The notes under the pieces: generated by a model
Databases searched by the model: none
Told to the model about the DNA's origin: nothing
Seen by the model: only the letters and a program-made list of their open reading frames with translations
Made by a program: the position numbers and the translations under genes
Shown: positions 7,634 through 18,228 of the stretch, in pieces
How the letters are laid out: every line of letters starts with the position of its first letter
How positions within the stretch are numbered: position 1 is the first letter of the stretch
Source: Actinoallomurus sp.
GTDB lineage: Bacteria; Actinomycetota; Actinomycetes; Streptosporangiales; Streptosporangiaceae
Length of the DNA: 64,000 nt
Direction of reading: 5' to 3'
Assembly: GCA_025964625.1 (NCBI GenBank)
Contig: JAOPYL010000042.1
Coordinates: forward strand, 18,850 to 82,849

Positions 7634-8959
7634 TCACCGGTCCGCGGTGTAGCGGAGGAAGGACGGGACGGCGAGTCCGGCGAGCACGACCAGGATGGCG
7701 CAGGCGAAGCCGCCACCGGCCCAGGACGCGGTCGCGCCGACCAGGCCGGCCGTTACGCCGGCGCGCAGGTCGCCCAGCCGCGGGCCGCCCGCGACCACGA
7801 CGGTGAACACGCCCTGCAGCCGCCCGCGCATCTCATCGGGGGCGTACGTCTGCAGGATCGTCTGCCGGAAAACCGCGGAGACGAGGTCGGCCGCGCCGCC
7901 GAGGGCGAGCATCAGGGCCGCGAGCCACAGCGAATGAGCGAGCCCGGCCGCGGCGACGGCCAGGCCCCAGAGCGCGATGACCGCGATGAGCGCGATGCCC
8001 TGCCGGCGGATCCGGCCGATCCAGCCGGATACGAGACCGCCCGCGACGGCGCCGACGGCGATGGCCGCGACCAGCCAGCCGACCGCCTGTTCGCCGCCGA
8101 AGCGGGTCGCCGCCACCTCGGGGAACAGCGCACGGGGCATCGCCACGCCCATCGCGATGATGTCGACGGCGAACGACATCATCAGCACCGGCCGCGTGGT
8201 GAGGTAGCGCAGCCCCTCGATGACGGAGCGCAGTCCGGGCCGTCCCATCTCCTCGCCGAGCGGCGGCAGCGAGGGCAGGCGTACGGCCGAGTAGAGGCCG
8301 ACCGTGAAGAGAACGGCGTCGATGCCGTAGGCCACCGGGTAGCCGCCGTGCCCGATCACCACGCCCGCCAGCATCGGCCCGGCGAACGTCGCGACCTGGG
8401 AGGCGGTGAAGTTCAGCGTGTTGGCCGCGGGCACGAGAGACGTCGGCAGCAGACGGGGGATGACGGCACCGCGCGTCGGCGCCGTGATGGCGAACCCGAC
8501 CGCCTGGACCACCACCAGACCGATGATCAGCGCGACGCTCCGGCCGCCGAGGAACGCCTGGACGAACAGGCCCAGCGTGGACGCCCACGTCACGAGAGAG
8601 GCCAGGATCAGGAGCCGGCGGCGGTCCATCGTGTCGGCCACCGCGCCGCCCCACAGCCCGAACACGATCAGCGGTACGAGGTTCGCGGGGCCGAGGAGCC
8701 CGACCCAGAACGAGGACTTGGTCAGCTCGTACACCTGCACGGAGATCGCCACGGAGGTGAGCTGGAAACCCGTGAACGAGACTCCCTGCCCGATCCAGAG
8801 CCGCCGGTACGCCGTATGGCGCAGCGGGCGCGTGTCGATGGCGGCCCGGCGTGCCAGCCGCCCGATCCGCGCCGACCGTGACCCGGGCGGGCTCTCCGGA
8901 GAGCCGGCGGGGGCACTCATATCGAGATCGGCAGGGGAGGATTCGGGGTCGGCACTCAC
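7634..8959 (-). CDS. MFS exporter, EntS-like
   Basis: A 441-residue transporter with about 12 membrane helices. It starts after a hydrophilic, Ser/Pro-rich N-terminal tail of about 45 residues (VSADPESSPADLDMSAPAG). The first transmembrane unit carries LWIGQGVSFTGFQLTSVAISVQVYELT and then GLWGGAVADTMDRRRLLILA, the loop 2-3 motif of MFS drug and siderophore exporters. The GTG at 8959 was chosen because it overlaps the pdxH stop by four bases (GTGA), implying translational coupling; an ATG at 8983 is the alternative. The substrate is unknown. Linkage to the iron repressor gene is not tight enough to infer siderophore export. Confidence 0.8.
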   Translation of the reverse strand: MSADPESSPADLDMSAPAGSPESPPGSRSARIGRLARRAAIDTRPLRHTAYRRLWIGQGVSFTGFQLTSVAISVQVYELTKSSFWVGLLGPANLVPLIVFGLWGGAVADTMDRRRLLILASLVTWASTLGLFVQAFLGGRSVALIIGLVVVQAVGFAITAPTRGAVIPRLLPTSLVPAANTLNFTASQVATFAGPMLAGVVIGHGGYPVAYGIDAVLFTVGLYSAVRLPSLPPLGEEMGRPGLRSVIEGLRYLTTRPVLMMSFAVDIIAMGVAMPRALFPEVAATRFGGEQAVGWLVAAIAVGAVAGGLVSGWIGRIRRQGIALIAVIALWGLAVAAAGLAHSLWLAALMLALGGAADLVSAVFRQTILQTYAPDEMRGRLQGVFTVVVAGGPRLGDLRAGVTAGLVGATASWAGGGFACAILVVLAGLAVPSFLRYTADR

Positions 8960-9609
8960 GGGCTCAGTCTCTCGACCACCCATTCGCCTGATTCGCCCGG
9001 GCCTGGGCGACGGTAGCGGAGGCGGTCGTGCAGGCGGTTCGGGCGGCCCTGCCAGAACTCCACGCTCGACGGGATGACGCGGTAACCGCCCCAGAAGTCC
9101 GGCAGCGGGACAGCGCCCGGCCAGCGCTCGGCGAGATCGGCGTAGCGGCGTTCGAGCTCCTCACGGCCGACCACCGACGACTGGTGCTCGCTCGCCCACG
9201 CCCCGAGCTGCGAGCCGTGCGGCCGGGTGCGGAAGTAGGCCGCCGACTCCTCACGGGACAGCCGCTCGGCGATCCCCTCGACGATGACCTGCCGGTGCAC
9301 GGGGTGCCAGGGGAACAGCAGGGACACGTGGGGGTTCACCGCGATCGACCGGGCCTTGCGCGATCCGTGGTTGGTGAAGAACCGGAAATCTTCAGGACCG
9401 TACCCCTTGAGGAGCACCGTCCGGGCGCTGGGCGTACCGTCTGCGGTGACCGTGGAGAGAATCATGGCGTTGGGCTCGGGCAACTCCGCACCTACCGCGT
9501 CCGCGAACCAGACGTCGAACTGGTCGAGGGGGCATGCGGCGAGGTCGGGTTCGTCCAGCCGGGCACCCTTGTAGGACTTCCGCAGGTCTGCGGGATCAGG
9601 TGGTTCCAC
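8956..9609 (-). CDS. pdxH: Pyridoxamine 5'-phosphate oxidase
   Basis: A 217-residue FMN enzyme that oxidises pyridoxamine or pyridoxine 5'-phosphate to pyridoxal 5'-phosphate. Visible family features: LRKSYKGARLDE at the N terminus; AMILSTVTADGTPSARTVLLKGYGPEDF; FRFFTNHGSRKARSI (FMN phosphate site); and the C-terminal signature VEFWQGRPNRLHDRLRYRR. The GTG at 9609 gives the normal family length and has GAGAGGA upstream; the longer start at 9651 adds an atypical Arg-rich leader. It is the first gene of a coupled pair with the MFS gene. Confidence 0.93.
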   Translation of the reverse strand: MEPPDPADLRKSYKGARLDEPDLAACPLDQFDVWFADAVGAELPEPNAMILSTVTADGTPSARTVLLKGYGPEDFRFFTNHGSRKARSIAVNPHVSLLFPWHPVHRQVIVEGIAERLSREESAAYFRTRPHGSQLGAWASEHQSSVVGREELERRYADLAERWPGAVPLPDFWGGYRVIPSSVEFWQGRPNRLHDRLRYRRPGPGESGEWVVERLSP

Positions 9610-9785
9610 GACAGGACATCCTCTCGCGCCTCCCAGGGGGCGGCGCGTCAAGGTTCCCGCCAGGAGTTGCCAAAAACGAAAAAATTGCGCATATCACACC
9701 CCCCCGGGTACAGACCACTGTGCATGAAGCGGTTCAATGACCGGTGGCGTCTTGTACATCATGGGGACGAAAGGCAGGACAGAAC

Positions 9786-10892
9786 ATGTCCGACTTCAAA
9801 CCCGGCCTCGAAGGCGTAGTGGCCTTCGAGACTGAGATCGCAGAACCGGACAAGGAGGGCGGCGCTCTCCGATACCGGGGAGTCGACATCGAAGATCTCG
9901 TTGGCCATGTCTCCTTCGGTGACGCATGGGGGCTGCTGGTCGACAACAGCTTCACCCCCGGGCTGGCTCCGGCCGAGCCCCACGTCCTTCCGGTGCACTC
10001 CGGCGACGTGCGTGTCGACGTCCAGAGCGCGCTACCGATCATCGCGCCCGCGTACGGCATGCGCCCGCTCCTCGACATCAGCGACGAGCAGGCCCGCGAG
10101 GACCTGGCCCGGACCTCGGTGACCGCCCTGTCGTTCGTCGCGCAGAGCGCCCGCGGCCTCGGCCTGCCGATGGTCTCGCAGGACCGCATCAACGAGGGCC
10201 GGACGATCACCGAGCGGTTCATGATCCGCTGGCGTGGCGAGCCGGATCCCCAGCATGTGAAGGCGATCGACGCCTACTGGGTGTCGGCCGCCGAGCACGG
10301 GATGAACGCCTCCACCTTCACCGCCCGCGTCATCGCCTCCACCGGCGCCGACGTGGCGGCCTCCATGTCCGGCGCCATCGGCGCGATGTCCGGTCCGCTG
10401 CACGGCGGCGCCCCGGCTCGCGTGCTGCCGATGATCGAGAAGGTCGAGCAGCTCGGTGACGCCCGCAAGGTCGTGACCGACATCCTGGACAACCACGAGC
10501 GGCTGATGGGCTTCGGCCACCGCGTCTACCGTGCTGAGGACCCTCGCGCCCGCGTGCTCCGGCGCACCGCCAAGGAGCTGGGCGCGACCCGGTACGAAGC
10601 GGCCAAGGCCCTGGAGGACGCGGCCCTCGCGGAGCTGCGCGAGCGGCGTCCGGACCGCCCGATCGAGACCAACGTGGAGTTCTGGGCCGCGGTCATCCTC
10701 GACTTCGCCGAGGTGCCGCCGCACATGATGCCGGCCATGTTCACGTGCGCACGCACGGCGGGATGGGCGGCGCACATCCTGGAGCAGAAGCGCACCGGCC
10801 GTCTCGTCCGGCCCAGCGCCCACTACGTCGGCCCGGCGTCCCGTCCGGTGTCCGACGTGACCGGCGCCGATGAAGTGGTGAAGAAGGCCTGA
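9786..10892 (+). CDS. citA: Citrate synthase, actinobacterial citrate synthase 2 type
   Basis: A 368-residue enzyme condensing acetyl-CoA and oxaloacetate. Catalytic segments are GPLHGGAPARVL (active-site His) and GFGHRVYRAEDPRA (second His with arginines), with the C-terminal Asp/Glu region near VEFWAAVILDFAEVPP. It begins MSDFKPGLEGVVAFETEI and contains LRYRGVDIEDL, like the shorter actinobacterial citrate synthases. Methylcitrate synthase activity cannot be excluded. The ATG at 9786 follows GGCAGGACAG. It is monocistronic, with a strong hairpin 30 bases after the stop. Confidence 0.87.
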   Translation: MSDFKPGLEGVVAFETEIAEPDKEGGALRYRGVDIEDLVGHVSFGDAWGLLVDNSFTPGLAPAEPHVLPVHSGDVRVDVQSALPIIAPAYGMRPLLDISDEQAREDLARTSVTALSFVAQSARGLGLPMVSQDRINEGRTITERFMIRWRGEPDPQHVKAIDAYWVSAAEHGMNASTFTARVIASTGADVAASMSGAIGAMSGPLHGGAPARVLPMIEKVEQLGDARKVVTDILDNHERLMGFGHRVYRAEDPRARVLRRTAKELGATRYEAAKALEDAALAELRERRPDRPIETNVEFWAAVILDFAEVPPHMMPAMFTCARTAGWAAHILEQKRTGRLVRPSAHYVGPASRPVSDVTGADEVVKKA

Positions 10893-10922
10893 ACGCGGTG
10901 GCCGAGTTCTGAAACCGACACG

Positions 10923-10955
10923 ACGGCCCGCGGTGCCCTGGCATCCGCGGGCCGT
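10923..10955 (+). terminator. Terminator of the citrate synthase gene
   Basis: ACGGCCCGCGG at 10923-10933 pairs perfectly with CCGCGGGCCGT at 10945-10955. The enclosed TGCC and GGCA extend the stem inward. The hairpin starts 30 bases after the stop codon; there is no T-tract, as is common in high-GC actinomycetes. Confidence 0.7.
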
Positions 10956-11009
10956 ACGCGTTCCCCGGGCCTGCTGCCGGCATCGCCCGGCATAGGCGAC
11001 GATGGCCCC

Positions 11010-11297
11010 ATGTATACCGGCCCCCTCGACGAGGACCCCGACGGCCGCGACGCCGAACTGCTCCGATACGAACGCGAACGCGAACGCCGCATCGAGCGCC
11101 GCAACCGGGTCTCGTGGAAAATCGTGGCCTGGGTGATGGCCTGCGCGCTCGCGCTCCTGTCGTACGACTCCGGCGGCGCGGCCCTCGACGCGCGCCATGC
11201 GGGCAGGCCCTGGCTGTACCCGGCGGGCATCTCGGCGACCTGTGCGCTGGTCCTCGCCGGACTCATCGTGCGGGCGCTGAGACGACGGCGGGGATGA
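11010..11297 (+). CDS. Small membrane protein with acidic/basic N-terminal helix
   Basis: A 95-residue protein. A hydrophilic head of about 35 residues rich in Arg and Glu (LLRYERERERRIERRNR) suggests a charged helix or coiled coil. It is followed by two predicted membrane helices (VSWKIVAWVMACALALLSY and GISATCALVLAGLIV) and a basic tail RALRRRRG. No family was recognised. It precedes serC by 56 bases on the same strand, so the two may be co-transcribed, without a functional implication. Confidence 0.6.
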   Translation: MYTGPLDEDPDGRDAELLRYERERERRIERRNRVSWKIVAWVMACALALLSYDSGGAALDARHAGRPWLYPAGISATCALVLAGLIVRALRRRRG

Positions 11298-11353
11298 GTC
11301 TCACATCGCGGACCCACCTGAGACCGGTGCCGCAGGTCAATTAGGCTTCTTGA

Positions 11354-12457
<1,104 letters not shown>

Positions 12458-12463
12458 CCCGGA

Positions 12464-14416
12464 TCACAGCTCGGGGGGCGGTACGGCGGCGTGGCCGGCG
12501 TCGGGCGGCCCCCAGGGAAGCCCGTGGCGTTCGCAGGCGCGGCGCAGCTCGTTCAGGTCGGGCGGGAAGGACACCCGCCGTAGCACCCGCCCGACCGGGC
12601 TCCACACCACGAGCCGCGGCGTTTCGGAGTCGTCGATCCCCACGCCGCCGAGGGCCTGCCGGGTGACGCTCCACTCGGTGCGCCCGAGCCGCGTCACCGA
12701 GGAGATCTCCGAAGAGGAGACGCGCAGCTGCGGACGGTTGCGGTCGTACAGCCACGTGCCGGCGACAGCGAGCACGAGGGCCGACGGCACCGCCCAGGCC
12801 AGAGCGGTGCAGAACCCGCCGATATCCGTGCGCAGCCACAAGGCGCCCAGCACCGCGACCACCTCGCACAGTGTCGCGGTCACGGCGTAGGCGAGGACGC
12901 GCGTGCGCGTCGGGACGTCGAGCTGGGCCGCCGGCAGCGACTTCGCCTCCGCGCCCGTAGGCCGGGCGTCCGTTCCGATGCGGATCATCGACCCGTGGAA
13001 CGCGGCGTTGACGTACGCGTCATACTCGGGATCGGTGATCGGCAGCTCCACGCGCCGCGCGGACTCACGCAGGTCACTGCGGGAGATCCGGAGCATCGAC
13101 AGGGGCGCGGAGAGGAACTCGTCGCCGTCGTCGTCGTACATCCGCAGCCACGCGTGCCCGTCCACGGTGAGCAGCTCGATGCCGCCGATGCGCTCGCGCG
13201 GCATCCGGAGGATGACGTCACCGGCGCCGTCGGCCCAGCCGATTCCGTCGTCGTCGACCACCAGCCTCCCGCCGGGCACCCGCGAGAAGATCTCCGGCAG
13301 GCCGGCCAGGCCGTACTCCGACGGCCGGGGCGCGCCCTGGTCCGCGGTGATGACCTGGTAGCCGCGCTCGTCGAGCGCGTGGGTGAGCTGGAAGACGTCC
13401 AGGCCGCCGACCGGCAGCCGGGCCAGCACCTCCAAGCGGTGCCCGAACACGGTGACCACGGCCCGCTCGCCGGCCGGCCGGCCCGACACGGGGTCGACGG
13501 CCGTGCCGAGGCCGACGACCGCGACGGCCACCTGGCCGGCGGGGATCCGCCAGTCACCGACCGTCGCCTGCCGGACGCGCAGCTCCGACGGGGTGATCGT
13601 CCATTCCAGCGGAGCACCCACCAGCCGACGGCGCCGAGCGGTGAAGAGCGCCATCCCGCCCATGAGGGCCCACAGGCCGCCCATCAGCCGCGTCCCGAAG
13701 TCCAGCCCGCCCTCCAGTGCGGTACGGGCCAGCATGGTCAGGGCGAGCAGCGCGACGAGGAGCCCGAGCGCCGTCCCACGCCGCCACCCGGACACGGTGC
13801 TCAGGCGCACGGCCCCGGTCCGCCCGGCGGGATGCGGCTCGTGCGCTACGGCCAGCAGCGCCGCCTCCTGGTCGCGCAGCCGCTGCTCGGCCCCGCGGCC
13901 GAGAGCCCGGGGGGCCTCGTCCTCCGGCGGCAGGCTCTCGTCGTCGAAGACCGATCGGTCACCGTCGATGACATGCGTGGTGATGCCGAGCCGCCGGGCC
14001 GTGACGTAGAACGTCAGCGGGTCGAAGCCCATCTCGGCGAGGGAGCCGGCCGTCGCGACTCCGAACCGGTGAAAGATCGTGAGCGTCCCGTCGTCCGCGG
14101 TGACCGCGAACTCCTCGATGCGGCTCCGCTCGTACGCCTCCACGACCGAGCCGTCGGCGGCGAGACGTTCCAGCCCCGCCTCCGACAGCCGCCACGTTCC
14201 GGACCGGCCCCGCCCCAGCCCCAGCAGCCAGGGCAGTACGTTGCACGCGACGACGGCCGCCATCCACACCGCGGGCGGGCGGATCGGCAACAGCGCGACG
14301 AACAGCGACAGGAGGGCGAACGGCCCGGCCGCGACCGGACGCAGCCGGCGCGCGGGGGCACGAAGGCCGATCAACTCGAGGTCCACGAGAACCGATCGTG
14401 ACATGTCAGCGCTCAT
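12464..14416 (-). CDS. Large membrane protein of unknown function
   Basis: A 650-residue protein with three pairs of membrane helices: around 30-65 (FALLSLFVALLPI, WMAAVVACNVLPWLLGL), around 235-275 (LGLLVALLALTMLA, GGLWALMGGMALFTA) and around 515-560 (LAYAVTATLCEVVAVLGALW, ALVLAVAGTWLYD). Large soluble segments lie between them. The soluble segments look beta-rich, with repeated PH-like stretches such as LEWTITPSELRVRQATVGDWRIP and GRTEWSVTRQAL. No enzymatic motif was seen. The start at 14416 is 5 bases from the stop of the secreted propeller-like gene, so the two form an operon. Function unknown. Confidence 0.65.
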   Translation of the reverse strand: MSADMSRSVLVDLELIGLRAPARRLRPVAAGPFALLSLFVALLPIRPPAVWMAAVVACNVLPWLLGLGRGRSGTWRLSEAGLERLAADGSVVEAYERSRIEEFAVTADDGTLTIFHRFGVATAGSLAEMGFDPLTFYVTARRLGITTHVIDGDRSVFDDESLPPEDEAPRALGRGAEQRLRDQEAALLAVAHEPHPAGRTGAVRLSTVSGWRRGTALGLLVALLALTMLARTALEGGLDFGTRLMGGLWALMGGMALFTARRRRLVGAPLEWTITPSELRVRQATVGDWRIPAGQVAVAVVGLGTAVDPVSGRPAGERAVVTVFGHRLEVLARLPVGGLDVFQLTHALDERGYQVITADQGAPRPSEYGLAGLPEIFSRVPGGRLVVDDDGIGWADGAGDVILRMPRERIGGIELLTVDGHAWLRMYDDDGDEFLSAPLSMLRISRSDLRESARRVELPITDPEYDAYVNAAFHGSMIRIGTDARPTGAEAKSLPAAQLDVPTRTRVLAYAVTATLCEVVAVLGALWLRTDIGGFCTALAWAVPSALVLAVAGTWLYDRNRPQLRVSSSEISSVTRLGRTEWSVTRQALGGVGIDDSETPRLVVWSPVGRVLRRVSFPPDLNELRRACERHGLPWGPPDAGHAAVPPPEL

Positions 14417-14420
14417 CCCG

Positions 14421-15410
14421 TCATGACCCTCGTCTGCGAGCGAACATCGCCACACCCGCCAGCGCGACCCCTCCGGCGATCAGCAATACGATCGTCGTCG
14501 ATCCCTTCCGCGGGTGCCCGGCCGGGCCCTTGGCGGGAGCGGCCGTGGATCCCGGAGACTCGACGCGCGCCGGCAGCGCCCCGGCCGGTACCGGTATCCG
14601 CCACAGCGGCTGTCGCCTGCCTTCGGAGCTGAGCAGCAGCGACCGGCCATCGGGCGTGAAGGTGATGCCCTCCCCCTGCTTCTGTCCCGGGATCGACAGC
14701 GTGGACAGCGCCTTGCCCGGCGCGGAATAGATCTCCGCGTCCCAGTAGGTGCGGATGACGAACGTACGGCCGTCCGGCGAGAAGGCCCCGTCGGTCGCGT
14801 ACAGCGGGGCGTCGCCGACCCTGTGCATGACGTTGAAGCCGCTGGTCCGGAGCCTCTTCGGCCCCTCGTACAGCGAGCCGCCGAACTCCTTGCTCGCGAT
14901 GTAGAGCCGGTTGGTGCGCGGATCGATCATCATCGTCTCGGCGTTACGGGCCCCGTCGGCGTACTTGACCCGGTACGCGGTCGCGCGCAGCGTTTGAGTG
15001 CGCAGCACCGCCGGCTCCGGGATCCGGTAGACGGTGACATACGGCCACGCGCCGTTCAGGTTGTCGCCGATGTCACCGGCGTAGAGGCCGTCCGCGCCGA
15101 TCGCCATGGCCTCCCAGTCGCGGTTCCGCGCACCGCCGAACGTCAGCGTCGCCTTCGTACGGCAGTCCGGGCCGATGGCGAACACCTGCGGCGTGCCGCC
15201 GGAGTCGTTGAACGTGTAGACGATCCCCGGATGACGCCGGCTCGCGGCGAGACCGCTGGACTCGATGATGCGCGGATCCTCGATCGTGCAGACCTTCTTG
15301 GCCGCGTCCGCCCTCGCCGGCGCCGCCCAGGGCACCCCGCCCGGTACGGCGGCGAGAAAGACGCCGGCCACAACGGCCCTGGTCATGACCGCGGGCGTGC
15401 GAGACGGCAT
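14421..15410 (-). CDS. Secreted, C-terminally anchored beta-propeller-like protein
   Basis: A 329-residue protein with a signal peptide (MTRAVVAGVFLAAVPGG... ending near ARADA). About 250 residues of repeated beta-strand units follow: SGLAASRRHPGIVYTFNDSG, WEAMAIGADGLYAGDIGDN, NAETMMIDPRTNRLYIASKE, FSPDGRTFVIRTY, FTPDGRSLLLSSEG. These suggest a propeller. The C-terminal region is Pro/Ala/Gly-rich, with a hydrophobic helix (STTIVLLIAGGVALAGVAMF) and ARRRGS tail, like a membrane or wall anchor without a clear LPXTG. The start at 15410 is tentative; GTG 15425 or ATG 15386 are possible. No enzymatic residues were identified. Confidence 0.65.
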   Translation of the reverse strand: MPSRTPAVMTRAVVAGVFLAAVPGGVPWAAPARADAAKKVCTIEDPRIIESSGLAASRRHPGIVYTFNDSGGTPQVFAIGPDCRTKATLTFGGARNRDWEAMAIGADGLYAGDIGDNLNGAWPYVTVYRIPEPAVLRTQTLRATAYRVKYADGARNAETMMIDPRTNRLYIASKEFGGSLYEGPKRLRTSGFNVMHRVGDAPLYATDGAFSPDGRTFVIRTYWDAEIYSAPGKALSTLSIPGQKQGEGITFTPDGRSLLLSSEGRRQPLWRIPVPAGALPARVESPGSTAAPAKGPAGHPRKGSTTIVLLIAGGVALAGVAMFARRRGS

Positions 15411-15460
15411 GCCCCTGATCTTCACCGCTCGGCGGGGCCACGAAGCGTCGCCGGGACGCC

Positions 15461-15544
15461 TCAATGGAGAATCGTGCCGACGACCACGGCCAAGACGAGA
15501 ACCGCCAGGACGGTCGGCAGCAGCCATCGAGGAGCACGGTTCAC
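15461..15544 (-). CDS. Possible 27-residue single-helix membrane peptide
   Basis: A GTG-initiated frame gives VNRAPRWLLPTVLAVLVLAV and then VVGTILH: a basic N terminus plus one uninterrupted hydrophobic helix. It lies 50 bases upstream of the propeller-like gene on the same strand, where it would be the first gene of that transcript. The ribosome site is weak (AGG about 10 bases upstream). The strongly hydrophobic pattern is the only support. Confidence 0.3.
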   Translation of the reverse strand: MNRAPRWLLPTVLAVLVLAVVVGTILH

Positions 15545-15686
15545 GTATCGAGCCTATTCGCTCCACCGGTGACCCGAACCGCTGAGGCGGTCACAGCGCC
15601 TATGAGGTCCTGAGCGCCTGCACGGCCGCACGGCACCGGCCTGGGTGACAAAACCCACCCCGGGCGCCCGCACCTCCCACGCGGCG

Positions 15687-15704
15687 CGCTGAGCCCGCTC
15701 AGCG
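15687..15704. other. Small perfect hairpin between divergent genes
   Basis: CGCTGAG at 15687-15693 pairs with CTCAGCG at 15698-15704 around a CCCG loop. It lies in the 263-base gap between the leftward secreted-protein transcript and recD2. It could be a terminator-like or regulatory structure. Otherwise this gap shows no gene I can support. Confidence 0.35.
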
Positions 15705-15807
15705 TGGCCGTGGACGCCGAGGGGCACCTCGCCTCGTCGTACCGCACCACGTTCCTACGCCAGGACACCCGATCCCCCCTTCGTGGGCGGTACGCGGCTG
15801 CGGCACG

Positions 15808-18066
15808 ATGGCTCCCGTGACTGACGCGCGACCGGCTGCCTCCGCCGAACTGCGTGAGCTGAAGGCGGTGCTGGAGCGGATCACCTTCGCCAACGAGGAG
15901 ACCGGCTACACCATCGCCCGCGTCGCGACCGACCGGTCCGGCTCGGAACTGCTGACGGTGGTGGGGCCACTGCTCGGTGCCCAGGTCGGTGAGAGCCTCC
16001 GGCTGACGGGCCGGTGGACGTCGCACCCGAAATACGGCCGCCAGTTCGAGGTGCGTTCGTACACGACCGTGCTGCCCGCGACGGTTCAGGGCATCCGCCG
16101 GTACCTGGGATCGGGACTCATCAAGGGGATCGGCCCGGTGATGGCCGAGCGGATGGTCGACCACTTCGGCACGGAGATCCTGCGTGTGATCGAAGAGGAC
16201 CCTGACCGCCTGATCGAGGTGTACGGGCTGGGCCCGAAGCGTTCGAAGCGGATCGCGGCCGCCTGGGAGGAGCAGAAGGCCATCAAGGAGGTGATGGTCT
16301 TCCTGCAGGGACACGACGTGTCGACCTCACTCGCGGTGCGCATCTACAAGCAGTACGGCGACACCTCGATCTCGGTGGTGCAGAAGGAGCCGTACCGGCT
16401 CGCCGCCGACGTGTGGGGCATCGGGTTCAAGACCGCCGACACCATCGCCCGCGCGGTCGGCATCCCGCACGACAGCCCTGAACGCATCAAGGCCGGTCTG
16501 CGGTACACCCTCTCGGAGGCGGCCGACAACGGGCACTGCTACCTGCCCGAGCCGAACCTGATCACCGAGGCGACGAAGATCCTCGAGGTACCGCGCGAAC
16601 TCGTCGGTCCCTGCCTGGACGAGGCCGTCGCGGCCGAGGAGGTCGTACGGGAGCCGGTGCCCGCCGCCGGGGGCTCGATCCCCGCGGTGTACCTGGTGCC
16701 ATTCCACCGCGCGGAGCGTTCCCTGTCCGGTGGGCTGCTGGAACTGCTGCACGCCAAGGAGGACCGGCTGCCGGGCTTCCAGAAGGTCGACTGGGCGAAG
16801 GCACTCGGCTGGCTGCGACGGCGCGGGGCCGCGTCCTCGGCGGGCGCCCCGAGCGGTACCGAGCTCGCGCCCGAGCAGGAGGAGGCGGTACGGCTGGCGC
16901 TGACCACCAAGGTCGCCGTCCTCACCGGAGGTCCCGGCTGCGGAAAGAGCTTCACCGTGCGCTCGATCGTCGACCTCGCACGGGCCAAGCACGCGAAGGT
17001 GGTGCTCGTCGCGCCCACCGGCCGGGCGGCCAAGCGGCTGGCCGAGCTGGCCGGGCACGAGGCCGCGACGGTCCACCGGCTGCTGCAGCTTCAGCCCGGC
17101 GGCGATCCGACGTACGACCGGGACAACCCCCTCGACGCGGACCTGGTCGTGGTCGACGAGTCCTCGATGGTCGACGTGATCCTCGCGAACAAGCTGGTCA
17201 AGGCAATCCCGCGCGGCGCGCACCTGCTGCTGGTCGGCGATGTCGACCAGTTGCCCTCGGTCGGCGCCGGGGAGGTGCTGCGCGACCTGCTCGCCACCGA
17301 GACGATCCCGCGCGTACGGCTCACCAAGATTTTCCGGCAGGCGCAGCAGTCCGGGATCGTCGTCAACGCGCACCGCATCAACGCCGGCCGATCCCCGCAG
17401 ACGACGGGATTCCCCGACTTCTTCCTCTTTCCGTGCGAGGAGACGGAGCTGACGGCGGAACTCACCGTCGACATCGTCGCTCAGCGGATCCCGCGCAGAT
17501 TCGGACTCGACCCCCGTCGCGACGTGCAGGTGCTGGCCCCGATGCACCGCGGTCCCGCCGGGGCGGGGAACCTCAACACGCTGCTGCAGGAGGCACTCAC
17601 CCCGCACCGCGACGGACAGGCCGAGCGGCGCTACGGCGGCCGGGTGTACCGCGTGGGCGACAAGGTCACCCAGCTGCGCAACAACTACGACAAGGGCGCC
17701 GCGGGGGTCTTCAACGGCACCGTCGGCGTGGTCACCGGAATCTCGCTCGAGGAGCAGGCGCTCACCGTGCTCACCGACGAGGACGAGAGGGTCGACTACG
17801 ACTTCGCGGAGCTGGACGAGCTCGCCCACGCCTACGCCGTCACCATCCACCGCTCGCAGGGCAGTGAGTACCCGGCCGTCGTCATCCCGCTGACCACCAG
17901 TTCGTGGATGATGTTGCAGCGCAACCTGCTCTACACCGCCGTCACCCGGGCGAAGAGACTCGTGGTGCTGGCCGGGTCGCGCCGGGCCCTGGCCGCGGCC
18001 GTACGTACCGCGGGCGCCGGCCGCAGGCACACCGCACTGGACCACCGCGTGGGCGCCGGCGCGTGA
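15808..18066 (+). CDS. recD2: RecD-like DNA helicase RecD2
   Basis: A 752-residue superfamily 1B 5'-3' helicase that works without RecBC. An N-terminal OB-like region (LKAVLERITFANEETGYTIA) is followed by helix-hairpin-helix repeats (YLGSGLIKGIGPVMAERMV). The helicase core has Walker A GGPGCGKSFTVRS, motif II VVVDESSMVD, motif III LLVGDVDQLPSVGAGEVL, and the C-terminal VTIHRSQGSEYPAVVIPL and LYTAVTRAK. RecD2 enzymes act in replication-fork and mismatch-related repair. Length matches the family. The ATG at 15808 has no strong ribosome site; the GTG at 15817 is an alternative. Confidence 0.93.
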   Translation: MAPVTDARPAASAELRELKAVLERITFANEETGYTIARVATDRSGSELLTVVGPLLGAQVGESLRLTGRWTSHPKYGRQFEVRSYTTVLPATVQGIRRYLGSGLIKGIGPVMAERMVDHFGTEILRVIEEDPDRLIEVYGLGPKRSKRIAAAWEEQKAIKEVMVFLQGHDVSTSLAVRIYKQYGDTSISVVQKEPYRLAADVWGIGFKTADTIARAVGIPHDSPERIKAGLRYTLSEAADNGHCYLPEPNLITEATKILEVPRELVGPCLDEAVAAEEVVREPVPAAGGSIPAVYLVPFHRAERSLSGGLLELLHAKEDRLPGFQKVDWAKALGWLRRRGAASSAGAPSGTELAPEQEEAVRLALTTKVAVLTGGPGCGKSFTVRSIVDLARAKHAKVVLVAPTGRAAKRLAELAGHEAATVHRLLQLQPGGDPTYDRDNPLDADLVVVDESSMVDVILANKLVKAIPRGAHLLLVGDVDQLPSVGAGEVLRDLLATETIPRVRLTKIFRQAQQSGIVVNAHRINAGRSPQTTGFPDFFLFPCEETELTAELTVDIVAQRIPRRFGLDPRRDVQVLAPMHRGPAGAGNLNTLLQEALTPHRDGQAERRYGGRVYRVGDKVTQLRNNYDKGAAGVFNGTVGVVTGISLEEQALTVLTDEDERVDYDFAELDELAHAYAVTIHRSQGSEYPAVVIPLTTSSWMMLQRNLLYTAVTRAKRLVVLAGSRRALAAAVRTAGAGRRHTALDHRVGAGA

Positions 18067-18228
18067 AGTCCTCTGTCAGAGCGCGCGTCGAAGCGACGAC
18101 CGGCCTTCGCGCCGCCTCCAAGGCTCCCGGACAGCCTGCTCGACTGCCGGGCAGGTACGTTTTCGAGTACGGGGAGCCGGTCTCGATCACCGGCCACAGG
18201 TGACGCACCAGATTGCGAGTGAGGACAC

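Noticed and set aside
9744..9785. An earlier start for the citrate synthase (ATG near 9744).
   Set aside because: It adds residues outside the family and lacks a ribosome site, whereas ATG 9786 has GGCAGGACAG upstream and the family start MSDFKPG.
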